A DNA stretch of 64,000 bases. Origin: Muraenolepis orangiensis. Taxonomy: Eukaryota; Chordata; Actinopteri; Gadiformes; Muraenolepididae. Below, piece by piece: positions 50,900-63,835 of this stretch. The notes below the pieces were generated by a model that was given only the letters and a program-made list of their open reading frames with translations, was not told where the DNA came from and ran no database searches. The number at the start of each line of letters is the position of its first letter. Within the stretch, counting starts at the first letter, position 1. Both the position numbers and the translations under genes were made by a program. The DNA lies in NCBI GenBank assembly GCA_027704905.1, contig CM051002.1, positions 1,601,719-1,665,718 of the forward strand, read 5' to 3'.

Positions 50900-53000
50900 A
50901 TTACGGAACAGTACAACCGCAGACAACGCAACAAAGGACTCGGACTTACCTGCCGAGATCCGGAGGGACAATGGAGAGCGAGGGAAGGGGTGCCCACTAC
51001 CAGAGCCAGAGCCACCGCACCCCGGGGGGCAACAACAAACGCGCCTGCAGGAGAGGGTCCCGATGCTGGTTAAGCCACGCTGAAGGAGATGAAAACCAGC
51101 CCTACCGAGCATTCTCCTCGCCAACTTCCAATCTCTTGCAAACAAGACCGACAAACTGAACTGCAGTATCACCTCGCAGCGGGACATCCGGGTGTGTTGT
51201 GCCATGATTCTAAGGGAGATGTGGCTGACCTCCATGATACCTGACTAAGCAGTGCAACCACCGGGATTCTCTTTGTTTCGGACCGACAGAAGAGCTGAGT
51301 CTACAGGGAAGAACAAAGGTGGGGGCGTATGCTGCTTGGTGAACAACAGCTGGTGTACGGACGTTTAGGTGCTTTCACAACACTGGTAATCTAGTTTAGA
51401 TTACTTGCAATCAAGTGTCGCCCTTTTTACTTACGAGGGAAATCTTCACTATTCTCATGCCGGTGGTTTACATCCAATCGCATTTGAGGAGGCAGTCCCT
51501 ATTGTAGTGGGTGACTTCAACCACGGCACTTAAAGAAGGTATTGCCAATATACTATCAACACATCTCATGTCCAACAAGACACAACAAGACCCTTGATCA
51601 CTGTTTTACCACCATTTAGCATACTTATCGCGCTTTCGGGAAATCACTCCGTGCTTTTACATCCTGTTTACAAACAGAAGTTGAAGACCAGGCCCACAAC
51701 TGTGAGGACTGCGTTGCTGGACAGACGACGCCATACTACATCTGCAGGGTGGGCTGGAAATCACGAACTGGAGTGTATTCAAGACCACTAACCCGGATGT
51801 GTATGCAGATCAATCAGAGCATACATTAACAGGCTAGTGGAGGAATACATCCCCCCAGGTCTGTTTGTTCATTCCCAAACCGCTAACCTTGGATGAATGC
51901 TGACATACGGAACAAACTAAGGGAACGGAGTACTGCGTTCACAACAGGTGACTCCAATCTATACAAGAAGTCTCAGTACAAACTCGAAGCCATCAAGAAG
52001 GGGAAATTGGATAACAAAAATAAACTGGAATTACAGTTTGAGGGCTCTGACACCAGATGTATATGGCGAGGTCTGAGGGTACTCTCTAACTACCAGGGGA
52101 GCTCAGGGGAGTCACCAACAACAACTCCTCCCTTTTAGACTGGCTGAACACGTTTTTCTGCTCATTTTGAAAGGGGGAACTCGGAGCCGACCGACAAATT
52201 GGACATTCAGCCACAGGACTACATACTGCAACTGTCCAAGTACGAGGTTCTACAGCTTCAAGAGGGTGAAGGCAGGGAAGGCAGTCGACCCAGACGGAGT
52301 TCAATCCCGTGTCTTCAAAACCTGTGCTGACCAGCAGGCTCCTGTGTTTACGAACATCTACAAAGCATCACTGCAACAGTCTGTCGTCCCAGTGTGCTTC
52401 AAAGACACAACCATTGTGCCGTTACCCAAAAAGATCCAGGTAACAAGCCTCAATGACTATCATCCAGTGGCTTTAACACCCATAGCCATGAAGTGCCGGG
52501 AGAAACTTTCACACATAGGACCCACACTTTCACACATAGGACCCAGTCATCTCCCTGGCACTACACATGGCCCTGGAGCACCTAGACAGGAGGGACATCT
52601 ACGTCAGACTGCTGTTCATTGACTACAGCTCGGTGTTCAACACCATCGATCCTTCCAAGCTGGTTCCGAAACTGAGGGACCAAGGTCTGGGCGTCTCCAT
52701 CTGTAACTTACTTATCTTATCCACTTTTCCTTTAAAATGCTTCTTGCACAATTCACCATATGTATATATCATCTATCAGTCACTTTATTGTTCATTTGTT
52801 TATGTACTGTACTGTTATAGTAGTATATAGTAGTATAGTGTTGTTTATAGTATATAGTATAGCATATCTTAGGTAGTATGCAGTGTTGTTTATAGTATAG
52901 TATTTTTTTGTTTTGTATAGTTAAGTAAAGTATAGTTGTATATAAGTAGGAAATTCATACTGCGGGAGGGAATGGGGAGTAAGCATTCCATTGTACATTG
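50900..53000 (+). repeat. Decayed jockey/L2-type LINE with family X tail
   Basis: Broken plus-strand frames give an N-terminal region (ITEQYNRRQRNK near 50.89 kb), an endonuclease remnant (VVGDFNHGT near 51.5 kb), RNKLRERSTAFTTGDSNLYK, VKAGKAVDPDGVQSRVFKTC, VPLPKKIQVTSLNDYHPVAL, a small local duplication (52508-52545) and VRLLFIDYSSVFNTIDPSKL. The RT then breaks off at LGVSICNL and jumps to the family X 3' UTR (TACTGCGGGAGGGAATGGGG near 52960) ending near 53020. It is a heavily mutated copy that lacks the catalytic DD region. Confidence 0.75.
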
Positions 53001-53020
53001 ATCGACTTCAATAAATTCCC

Positions 53021-53231
53021 TTGTGAACTTTACCTCTGAGTCTGAGCTTAGGTTTGGGTCCAACCAGCTCTTCTAAAAGGCCAGACTGGGGCATGAATTA
53101 TTGTAGGTCCTGTAACTAAACCATGTCGACAAGTGAACATGGTTTACAATCTCACATATGTTTTACTAAACATTACTCCACTAACAATAGTGACCAATAG
53201 TCTCACCTTCCAGTCCACTGCATGTGACTGG

Positions 53232-53290
<59 letters not shown>

Positions 53291-54480
53291 AGGGCTTGTA
53301 AATGTTCATTTTATTGTGTGAGTTATTAATACAATTACCATTGAATGTTGTAAAGAACAATTTCTGAAAACGGGCATGGATATTTCTCTTGGTGAAATCG
53401 AATTGTTACTGAGAAAAGAGAGAGGGTTCTTTTTAGAATAAAGACAGGTTGCTGCATGTCCTATACAAAGGATAGAATAAGCTAGAGAAAGGCACAGATC
53501 AAAAATATTATTATATCCATGATGTCACTAAAAATGTCTTACTGTCTGGAGGGGCTTTGATATTCATGTCTTCATTGCCTCATGGTTCTTGGTGAATTGT
53601 ACAACTTGTCTATATCTATAGAAGTACATCTATATCACGGTATCTGTTTAATGTGAAACTCACTAGGTATCCAAATGAGCATTTAATATCTGTCCACACT
53701 TCTTCAGTCTGAATGAAATCGTCCTCCCATTGCTGTGGGTAAAGATATCTGCAGTTCAGTGGGTCAATGTTTCTCTAATAATGGTTGGAATACAGTTGTC
53801 CCCAGCGGAAATGATATGTCTGCTCTGATATCCTAATTTGATAACATTGACAATACTCAGTATCACATTACATTTAGCACCTTATCAATTCATTCAAAAT
53901 CGTAATTATTATCTCTAATTTCTCAAATATATACGGTTGTACGAAAGATCTAGACGCTCTAATGAGACAAGCATCTCGGCGTTATATCTTTCTAGAAATT
54001 AATCGAATTACAATCAAATGAACCACAGCACAACATTCACTTTACACCTGATTTAGAACAAAGTAATTGCAATATGAAACCACAGCCACATATCTAAGGT
54101 TCACTTGAGAACGTTACACAATGTGTCTACTCATCACTTGGTCTCTGCCTCTTCTTACTGTACCTTACTCCACCAAAGCCACACGTTATGCTACATTATT
54201 CTAAACACAGATTCTGCTGAATTACATATAGGCCTATACATAGACATCAGTAACAGTTTACGACAGGGCATTCATTAGCTTATTTAACATACTCTAATTG
54301 ACTACTAGGTTTTCTGCATGTGCCATCCGTTTCGGTGGTAAACTTCTAGCCTATTATTAGGTATATATATGAACAAAACCACTATCAAATATGACTTTAG
54401 CCTACTTGTAGAAGAAGTTACAGGTACATCATGATCACAATCATGTTACAAGTAGTAAAGATAGCGATTCATCAATAGTC
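53021..54480. other. Intergenic DNA, no gene seen
   Basis: Apart from a (GT)n/(ATGT)n run at 53236-53292 the stretch is AT-rich. A minus-strand segment near 53700-53760 (QWEDDFIQTEEVWTDIKC) might be a worn LINE remnant but is too short to support. Confidence 0.45.
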
Positions 54481-54584
54481 TAATCGTTTGTGCCTGGCTA
54501 TCATCATCAGGGGGCAGTGCGCATCTGTCGCAGCGCGCAACTGTCGTCGCCTGTCGTCCATGGTCGCTGCGCCCCTCCGGCATC

Positions 54585-55095
54585 ATCCTCCCCGTCTCTC
54601 CCCCGTCTCCCCATCTCCCCCGTCTCCCTGTGTTCCCGTGTCTCCCCCGTCGCCACGTCTCCCTGTGTCTCCCCTTCTCCCCATCTTCCCCTGTCTCCCC
54701 GTCTGCCCCGTCTCTCCGTGTTCCCGTGTATCCCCGTGTCTCCCCATCCACCCGTCTCCCTGTGTCTCCCCGTCTCCCCATCTCCCCGTCTCCCTGTGTC
54801 TCCCCGTCTGCCCCGTGTCTCCCCGTGTTCCTGTGTCTCCCCGTCCACCCGTCTCCCCGTGTCTCCCTGTGTCTCCGCCGTCTCCCCTGTCTGCCCGTCT
54901 CCCTGTGTCTCCCCGTCCACCTGTCTCCCCGTCTCCCTGTGTCTCCCTGTCCACCTGTCTCCCCGTGTCTCCCCGTCCACCTGTCTCCCCGTCTCCCCCG
55001 TGTCCCATCTCCCCCTTCTCCATGTCTCTCCGTCCCCCCGTCTCCCTGTCCCCCCGTCTCCCCGTCTCCCCCCGTCTCCCCGTCTCCCCAGAACC
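54585..55095. repeat. Pyrimidine-rich minisatellite (CCCCGTCTCCCTGTGTCT-like)
   Basis: Units of roughly 12, 18 and 24 bases built from CCCCGTCTC, CCTGTGTCT and CCGTCCACC are mixed without strict periodicity. Very long frames on both strands across it are a by-product of the repeat. It ends about 600 bases upstream of the cadps start. Confidence 0.92.
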
Positions 55096-55204
55096 ACGGA
55101 CAGCTCCCGACGACGTCGAGGTCTTTCGAATTGAAGCCAACATTGACAACAACATCAAGGATGAACAAGGATTTCCACTAAGATATATCCGTTTGGTCCT
55201 TGGT

Positions 55205-55325
55205 GCTGTCCACCCCTCCCCCTCCCCTCCCTCCCCCTCCCTCCCCCTCCCCCTCCCCATCCCTCCTCTCCCCCTCCCCTCCCTCCCCCTCTCCCTCTCC
55301 CTTTCCCTCCCCTCCCCCTTTGGAC
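55205..55325. repeat. CCCTCC low-complexity tract
   Basis: An almost pure C/T tract of (CCCCTCC)n-type units lies about 400 bases upstream of the cadps start codon. G-quadruplex or triplex structure on the purine strand is possible. Confidence 0.9.
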
Positions 55326-55704
55326 CTGTCGGAGGAGGCTGAGACTGAGAGTTGTTGCTGTCCACTTCCAACAACTGTTTCCTGTGCAGCTGCTGTCCAT
55401 CCATTGTCTGCCACAACACTTGGTTTTTATTTGATTCTTTACATCTTTGTGTAACAACCGACGCGGGGGGTTCCGACAGGTTGTCGTGCTTTCTACGGCC
55501 AGTTGTTGTTGTTGATTTATTTGTCTTGTTTTACTTTTACGCTCGCGGACGGACTGTGTTGCACTGTTGTGTCTAACGCAACCCAGCCAGCTCCAACCAC
55601 CGGTTGGACGACCCGGTGCATTTATTGTAGTCGACAGTTTTCATTCTTCCCCCCGTTCGTTCGTACTAGTACTACGCCGTTTATTCCCTTGGTTCTACGG
55701 CAAC

Positions 55705-56094
55705 ATGTTGGACCCGTCTTCTAGCGAGGAGGAAGGGGACGAGGTGGTGGAAGTGGTGGACCGCAAAGAAGTGACGGCGGCCCCGAAGAGCGGAGCAGCC
55801 GCTCGGCCGTCCCCTCGCCGAACCACCGCCGACCCCGGCGCCGGGCTCCAGCCCCCGGGCCGAGGCGGCGGCGGCGGCGGCGGCAGCGGCGGTGGTGGCA
55901 GCGGCGGCGGCCGCCCCTCCAGCCCCAGCCCCTCCATGGGCAGCAGCGACAAGGAGAAGGAGGACCTGGAGAAGATGCAGAGAGAGGAGGAGGAGAGGAG
56001 GAAAAGACTCCAGCTCTATGTGTTTGTAATGCGTTGCATTGCTTATCCGTTTAATGCAAAGCAACCGACTGACATGGCCAGGCGGCAGCAGAAG
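55705..56094 (+). CDS. cadps: Calcium-dependent secretion activator (CAPS), first coding exon; gene continues right
   Basis: CAPS proteins prime dense-core vesicles for Ca2+-triggered release. The exon encodes 130 aa and ends exactly at a codon before GTGAGT (donor 56095). It starts MLDPSSSEEEGDEVVE, the family's conserved acidic N-terminus, followed by an Ala/Pro/Gly/Ser-rich linker of low conservation with a GGGGGGGSGGGGSGGG run. A charged helix (DKEKEDLEKMQREEEERRKR) and the invariant LQLYVFVMRCIAYPFNAKQP and TDMARRQQK follow. The same frame is open further upstream, but the family start at 55705 has a good context (GGCAACATGTTGG). YVFVMRC and the EKEDLEKMQ helix fit CADPS better than CADPS2 from memory; the choice is not certain. 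The upstream 250 bases are rich in CpG and lack a TATA box. Confidence 0.85.
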
Positions 56095-56443
56095 GTGAGT
56101 ATAATACAACATAAAGACCACAAAAGCATCAAGGCTTTCGTACAACCGTATAGGATACACAGAGACACATGAGCTGAAATGACATGCATAGGTGTGTTGA
56201 ACATACAATGAATATGCATGTCTCTGTTTCAGAACTGACACAACTGTAGCCAAATGCGATGCAAAGTCCCAATTGTCCCTTAAGAAAGCATGAAAGTATC
56301 TTAGAAGTATAAAGACTCAAATATCCCGATTAAGTATTAGGCTCATACTTCATTTGAATTGTCAAATGATGCGTCTTTGTGGACTACAGACCTCTCGTCA
56401 TTTGACGGAATGAAAACGATGCAGAGGAAGACAGTGGGAGAGG

Positions 56444-56580
<137 letters not shown>

Positions 56581-56865
56581 GTGCTGGTGTGGAGGTGGTG
56601 TCGAGGGATGATGGTTGCACTTTGGCTGTTGTGGCTCAGCCTTTGTGCAACCCTGGTCATAAAGCAAAGCATCTCTCCCAGTTCCATGCGGTCTCTTCCT
56701 TGATATGTGCCCACACACAATGACTATGGGAGCTATCTGCCTGCTATGTCACGGATGGTCATCTGCTATTTTAGAGCTTCTGTTTCCCCACTTGTGGAAA
56801 TTGTCTTTGGTCACTGTCATCTTTTCTCTTGGTGATGTTTAGTGTTAGTGGACCACACACGCCAC

Positions 56866-57014
<149 letters not shown>

Positions 57015-59139
57015 CTCTTGAAAACCTATATGTCCATCTATATTCATAAGATGTTATCAGTCTGAGCTGAGATGTCATCTTGATTTATGATGCTGCTGAT
57101 GAATGATGAAGGCTAAGAAAAACATAGACTGATAGCACACTGTTGTACAGCTGTCATGTCATACTTATATACAGTATGACATGGTCATGTTCTCTTTATT
57201 TTCTCAGACATTTCATGTTACATTTTTAATTAAATCTGGCCTTTTTAATTGGTTAAATGGTTAGATCCAGATTTATATATGTTCCCAGTTAACTTGGTAG
57301 TCAATTGACATAATATGTGTGTGTGCATGCATTGTTTATTTGTTATATTCTAAAGCCTTGATTTTCCGTAGTTTCTGTTGCACACAGAGAACCTGTATGA
57401 TATAATCCAGTATGAATGATTTCAGGAGTTTAAGTGAACGTGTTTGTATATCTGTTCGTGGGTCGCATGCAGGGCACAGAATAAGCAATAGAGACCACTG
57501 CCCTCTTTTGGAGAATAAATAGACAGTCTATTAAAAGCAGTCCTTAAAGCCTTACTCTATATTATATAAGCAAAACACTTGAAGGCCCATAGCCTCAATA
57601 GTTCTATATACAGTAGGGCTATTTGGTCATGGTAAACATGTTTATATGTTAACCATTGTGTTTCTCCTCCCATTGAGGTCTCAGGGGGTTTTACCCTGGA
57701 GAGGCTGAATGACGAAAACCACTTGACAATGTATTTGTATCCCTGGCTTGATTCTGATTTGGAATGCTAAATAGTAATGTATAACACCTCACAACATAAT
57801 CTACATTTGAAAGTTCTTTCTACATTTTAAGCCCATTCAGCTTGTATATGTTATGTGTTTGTTTAGCCGTTGAGGTGTAAGGTTTGAAAAAATAATTTGG
57901 GATTTTTTTTTCTTCAGTAAACCTTGAATAACGAGTGCAACTGAGAGTGTGGTTGAAACACAGTAATGAAACCCATATCAGGGCTTAAAAAGAAGTCACT
58001 TTGTGTATTTGAGAGAAAGTAAATCGATGAAGATGCAGGCGAAGATGCAAGCTAATTCATCCCGTTCATATGTGTCCACCATCATTTGCCGGCTGGCTGG
58101 TGGGTGTATTGCACTGGAATACAGATGATGTGGGTTGCAAACACTGGAACTCATTCTTGGCACATGTGTTTTCTTCTTTCTTATGTGTTCAAATGAAAAA
58201 TTAGTGGCACAAGAATCAAGAAACATATTTCCCTTTTAAACATTAGACAGTCAGAACCATCACCACCACAGTCACCATCAAGTCCACCCGGCTTCTTGCT
58301 GGATAACAATTTCAACAGTTTATGATCTGCATGAATGCAATTCATGATTTTTGCTGATTATATCACACTAGCAATCCATATAGGAACCTTTAATTTGCAA
58401 CAATGCTTAATTTCATGGAAGTGAGCATCTGCTGATTTAAAATGAAATGTCTCGTAAGTTTAAGTGCAGCTTAAGATACGCATGAGTGGCATAACCATCT
58501 CCTCCTGCAGGGGGTGCAGTTTGGATTCAGTTGTGGTGTAAGAATACCCTCACTGCTAGCACTCTTGACACGAGAAAGACACAAACTATGTACCGAATGA
58601 TATACGAGGAGAAGATTGTTTAGCTATTATTTAATGCTAGTTCGAAGCTGCTACACCACCTCTATAACCCTGCGGAAGGCTGAGCGACAAACAAGTTGAA
58701 ATAGTTGATTTTGCGAGTAGCGTTGTCTGATTTATAGAGATAAAAGGCCTAATGATAAATTGACGTAGTTTTGAGATGAGTTAAAATATTACATTGAAAA
58801 GTTAGGTTTCATTCTAAGGTTTCATTCCAAAGCCTTACACACTTTCTCTATATAAGGACAGCGGCTACAGGAAAAGTTTAGTTATGGTACTGGTGCAAAT
58901 ATGGAAGAGCAAGAAAGTAAGGTCAAGTAAGGCCACGTAACGCGAGACATGCCGATGAAGCTGACTGTGAGATGTTGTGTTCTCCTGAAACCTTAGTGTT
59001 CCCTTTGGATGCCATCATTTGTAGTTTGACCACCAATACGACGGTGATTCAAGGTTCATTCTTTTTTGCCATGTGTGTAAGTCCAGATGGAATGCCTATT
59101 CCCATTCACTCCCGATTTCAACTGTACGTACTGTACTAC

Positions 59140-59358
59140 ACTATGATATAGCACTTTTATCCAAAGCCCTTTACAAGTCATGCCTCACATTCACCCACCG
59201 ACGGCAGAGTCAGCCATGCAAGGAGACAGCCAGCACGTCAGGAGCAGTTAAGGTGCCTTGCTCACGGACACCGACAGTTAGGAGGAGCTGGGGATCAAAC
59301 CAGCAACCTTCCAGTTGTGAGGCGACCGCTCTACCTCCTGAACTATACTGCCACCCAT
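59140..59358 (-). mobile_element. tRNA-derived SINE
   Basis: On the minus strand the element begins GGGTGGCAGTATAGTTCAGG with a tRNA-like A box (TAGTTCAGGAGGTAGAGC) and B box (GGTTGCTGGTTTGATCCCC). The body has GTCCGTGAGCAAGGCACC and the tail AAGGGCTTTGGATAAAAG. It is the same family as 63435-63675, which is in the other orientation. Confidence 0.8.
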
Positions 59359-59739
59359 ATATCGGTACTATACAATATACTATACAATATACTATAAACA
59401 ACACTATACTATGACAATACTATACACAAGAAACAACACAATCATTTATTGTGTTGTAGCAGAGTCTTGCAATTAGTGCGCACTTGGCAATGTTGCTGAT
59501 GCCACTAGGTCTGGTTAACTGTAAAGCGAGAGTGCAGTCTGGTTTCATGTCCAAGTTTTGGACTAGTAGTAAACTTGTGAAAGATGGAAGCCATGGCAAC
59601 AATAATCGCCAGACATAAAACCAGAGATATAACTGTCATATATAAGAGATATATGACAGTTTTTGTAGTCAAATCGATGGTTGCCTTATCACATATGCGA
59701 AAGAAAGTGAAAAGCTCCATTCACAAAGTCAAGGTTACT

Positions 59740-59935
59740 GTCACATCAAAGTTATTATAAGTATAAGCAATGGGTGAAAATCTTATGTGCAAAACCCGAC
59801 GACAGACAGCAGTTATACAAATAAAAATAATAGAATAAAAAAGAAGTAAAAAGTACAAACTGTATAAAGTTAAATATATAAAAATATAAAAGTGCATATA
59901 TAAAATGTAATATATTATAAAATGCAATATATTCG
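59740..59935 (-). repeat. LINE 3' end (family of the twin-primed lamb3 insertion)
   Basis: GTGAAAATCTTATGTGCAAA and ACCCGACGACAGACAGCAGT followed by A-rich sequence match 1215-1262 of the LINE in the lamb3 intron. Confidence 0.7.
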
Positions 59936-60732
59936 TCCGCTGTCAGACTGTGACGGCGTACAAATGCTCAGACAAATAAGCCCCATGTCTCACCTTAGAA
60001 TCACAATCAAGACTTGTTTTAACTTGTTTGGTCAAGCTTTGTATTGGCCAAACAAGGAATTAGACTCTTACTGTTCCCAGTAACTCACACTGTACTTACA
60101 TTAACCATCCCCAAGAGGGTGTAGGTTTTTAACCTTGCTTTGCAGTAAACATTACAGTGATTCAAACTTGTTTTGCATCATATTGGACCTCTATGTGAAG
60201 TCACTTGACAGTATACACACCACTTATTACCATCAGGCTCTTGGTGTTCTCTACTTGCTGATCGGGTTGTTGTTGTTTTATAGTGTTGATGCCATTATTA
60301 ATTCCGATAAAAATGTGTGTAGGAGGGACATCTGCATACTGGTAGTTAATACGTAGCTCTAAAAAATAGACAGATATGTTAGCAAATATAGTACACAATT
60401 ATAACAAAGGAACCATCTCAAATCAGCAGCAATCTTCAACTTAAGTTAATAAATTCCAATCATATTTTGTCTTGCTTTGTTCGAAGCTTTCAAAGGCTTT
60501 CGAGCTTTCTAGGTAAATTCACGTAGTAACTTTCTAACTTCAAGAAATTATACATGCTCTATTTTTACACTGCTCTAAATGATTATTATTTTTCTCAACA
60601 TTTTTTTGCAGAAGTAAGTTTCAGTTTGGTCTACCAGATATCAATGTTACACTGTCCATGTGACCTTCAGGTCTATATCAAATATGTAACCTAGATTGAA
60701 GTGCTAGTTATTCTGCAACTTATGTAAGATGT

Positions 60733-60844
60733 CCATCCATCCATCTTCTCCCGCTTATCCGTAATCGGGTCTTGGAGGTAGCAGCTTCAGCAGGGGACTC
60801 CAAACTTCCCTCTCCCTGGCAACATGTATATGTATATATATATA
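60733..60844 (-). mobile_element. Extremely 5'-truncated RTE-like LINE insertion
   Basis: The last ~95 bases of the RTE-like element (CCATCCATCCATCTTCTCCC, GCTTATCCGTAATCGGGTCT, then CTCCAAACTTCCCTCTCCCT) are present. An untemplated-looking TGTATATGTATATATATA filler follows. TATGTAAGATGT at 60721-60732 and 60845-60856 is an exact 12-bp target-site duplication. Confidence 0.88.
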
Positions 60845-61194
60845 TATGTAAGATGTATGGACACATTGTTGTTATGTATTTTTTCTCTGTGTTTTGACTT
60901 TGATTTATTTGCATTTGTAATATTCTGCTAATGGGGCCTGAGGGAATCAGTGGTCCCAGGGGAGACACAACCACACAGTAACACGAGCAGGGCCATCTGT
61001 CTGCTGGTTGCTTTATTCTTGCACCATGTGGAGGGCTCTGATGAATAGGATCCAAACAGCTCCTCCTCCACTCAACATACTAACATACTACCATCGCATT
61101 TCCCTCAATTTACTTCTTAAGTAACCCGGTGGCAAATTGTTGTACTGATGACTGATGTCATCCATATTCAATTACACTATCATACCTTGTTGGA

Positions 61195-61440
61195 CTTTCT
61201 AGGCGTATTACACTGTACTGCACTGTATTCATGATGCTGCTGCACTACTGGCACTTTAAAATGCTTTTTAAATGCTTTTTGCACAATTCAACACATGTAC
61301 ATATCATCCATCAGTCACTTTATTGTTGTTTTTATTGTAATTTTGTAATTGTGTATAGTATTTTTATAGTATAGTGTTTTAGGAAATTCCTACTGCGGGA
61401 GGGAAGGGGGAGTAAGCATTCCATTGTACTTGAAAATGAA
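61195..61440 (+). repeat. LINE 3'-UTR fragment (family X)
   Basis: TGCACTGTATTCATGATGCT, GCTGCACTACTGGCACTTTA and TACTGCGGGAGGGAAGGGGG match the other copies; it stops at GTACTTGAAAATG without the usual tail. Confidence 0.7.
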
Positions 61441-63434
61441 AATCTACTGGGCCTATAAGTTGCAGGTTAGGCTGTCTGGATTTTCAGTTTCAGAACAGCT
61501 GATTTCAAGTTCACTCAATCTCGGATAGGTTGAACCTGAAAAATGTGGGTTTATGACATGACACTCCGACACACGACACTCCAAAACCTAATCTTTTGAT
61601 TATTTAAATATGAACAAGGAGGAAAAACATTGTGCCTTGTAATGCAATAGTTCTGGTAGGATAAGACCATATCAAATAGTTTGTTGCCATTAAGACTGTG
61701 AAATTGTACGATACACAGGTTATATTCCAAAATGGACATGCAATTGTGAAAACAATTTTCGAAAACAAATTATTAATTTTTTAACTTTATGGATCTACAT
61801 TTGCAATCCTATTGAGACTGTTCTTTCACAGCTGGATTTTTAAACTCCCATTTATCAGAGATCTGTCTTTCCGTGTTTTAAAAGTAATGTTTTTAAGACT
61901 TTTGCAAAACATATTTTTTGGGTTATATCAAGCAACACGTTTTCAGTATTATCAGCATTTACAAAACAAACCAATACAGCGGGAGAACAGTGACAAATTT
62001 AAGGAACACTTCAGCCTATCAAAACATTAGTAAAGCCTTCAAAACGTAGTTTCATTCTTGTTAAACCTTTTATTATTAGATTTCAAGCTTTCAAGCACTG
62101 CGTTTCCACCTTTTGAGGTTTTTTTCCATTTCAAACAATGGCATGATATTCTTCCCATAGACTTTAGCCCTATTTGAAACAACCAAATACAAAGGGGGAA
62201 ATTCACATTTATATACACATTAAAATGTATATGTTCTCTGTGTGGTAGTGGTCTACCACAAGCCCTTTGAAACCAATGAAAGTGAAGCCAGTCAGTCCTG
62301 GTAGAAATTCAACACTGGAGCTAATCAGCAATTAGTATGGTAGAAAGAAACTGTTCAAGACCATGAACTACAACTCTGTTGGATGGCTTGGCAGTATGCA
62401 TATAACTAACACAGACATTCTGCTAAAGTAGACCGTGATATTATACTAATAATAGTATTTCCTCCAAGATTCTTTTGTTATCAGACAGGGTGGTAGGATG
62501 AGTGAAATGTGTTATGACTTCTTCATCCATGACTTAGTTAGTCAGCCTTGCTGAATGTGATTCACTCTGCTTGGCAACGCAACACAATCACTTTGAATTG
62601 GATGCAACAGCTTGTTGCAACCATGTGTTGCGTTGGGGTTGACCTTTGGTTGAATCTATGACTTTGATTTGATTTCATTCTTGCTCACATTACAAAATTT
62701 GAGCTGAATATACGCACAAGACGGTGGTTTTGTCCTTGCCTGGCAGTGTGCGAGTGTCTTACTGTTCTCTAACAGTAAGAACACTGTTCTCTAACTGCTT
62801 GTGCAATCCGCACGTTTTTTGGGGAGCACCTCTGGGGTTCATAGTCCATAGTCCAGACACGCCCTGAGCAGGGCGGTGTAGATGATTGTCAGGTCTTCAG
62901 AGGGTAGGCGGTGTCTGGACAGTTAGGAAGTGAACATGTTGCTGCTGATGTCAAGAGTCCAGGTGGAAACCAAAGCATTTGATGGTGGTTCCTGTGCTAG
63001 AAAGCCAAAAGAGCCTATTATGTTGGGGTCATCCAGACCCCCACATGGACCAGCATTCGTTAGGTATTAAATAGGTTTGTGCTTTTCAACCAAACCACTG
63101 ACTTCTGTACTCCCATGGTAATTCTTCTTCAGGTTCAGATGATTTTAAGTTATGAAGCAACATTGGGGAGAGTAAAATAACCTGCAGTCCTGCCCGACAT
63201 TAACTGATGACTTGGCATAATCCCTGATTTGATGGGAGTAGATTAGTGAACTAGATTAGATTAGTGAACTAGAGCTTCAAAGTGTCCCTCTAACATGCAA
63301 CAAAAAGTCTTTTGATTGATTCTCAGGACTACTCTTCACTGTGTGCACAATGATACTCAATGACTCACATGATTTTGGTGATTTCGGTGGTTGAATGTGT
63401 GTATGAATGGGTGAATGTGAGGCTTGACTTGAGA

Positions 63435-63675
63435 AGTGGCAGTCTAGCTCAGGAGGTAGGGCGGTCGCCTCACAAGCGGAAGGTTGCTGGTTTGAGCCCG
63501 GCTCCTCCTAGCAAAAACTGTCGAGGTGTCCTTGAGCAAGACACCCTAACCCTAACTGCTCCCCGGGCGCTGTATACATAGCTGCCCACTGCTCCTAATA
63601 CTAGGCTGGGTTAAATGCAGAAAACACATTTCACTGTATGTTTACATGTATGTGACCAATAAAGAGTATTCAATC
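63435..63675 (+). mobile_element. tRNA-derived SINE
   Basis: The head GTGGCAGTCTAGCTCAGGAG carries an A box and GGTTGCTGGTTTGAGCCC a B box. The body has GTCCTTGAGCAAGACACCCT, ACTGCTCCCCGGGCGCTG and GCTGCCCACTGCTCCTAATA. The tail ends CCAATAAAGAGTATTCAATC. It is the most complete SINE copy in the window. Confidence 0.85.
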
Positions 63676-63689
63676 CTCATGATTTGTTG

Positions 63690-63835
63690 TTGTTGTAAAG
63701 CACTTTGGATACAAGCGCTATATAAAAAAAAAGCATCCATTACCATTGCACACACACACTCACACACAACCACACTCACGTGATGTAAAGCACTTTGGGT
63801 GTCTTGAAAAGCCAGAGTGCAATGAATTAATAATA
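63690..63835 (+). repeat. LINE/SINE-type 3' tail, two tandem pieces
   Basis: GTAAAGCACTTTGGATACAA GC-type sequence occurs twice (63694 and 63784), the second followed by GTGTCTTGAAAAGC and a (AAT)n tail. This motif is a common 3' end of teleost L2-like elements. Confidence 0.5.

Noticed and set aside
54488..55342. Long Pro/Ser/Val-rich frames on plus and Gly/Arg-rich frames on minus
   Set aside because: All frames are open only because the pyrimidine-rich minisatellite lacks stop-forming triplets. No domain or conserved motif.
55567..55704. Upstream ATG in frame with the cadps exon
   Set aside because: The extra 46 residues have no family counterpart, whereas MLDPSSSEEE at 55705 is the known start of CAPS proteins.
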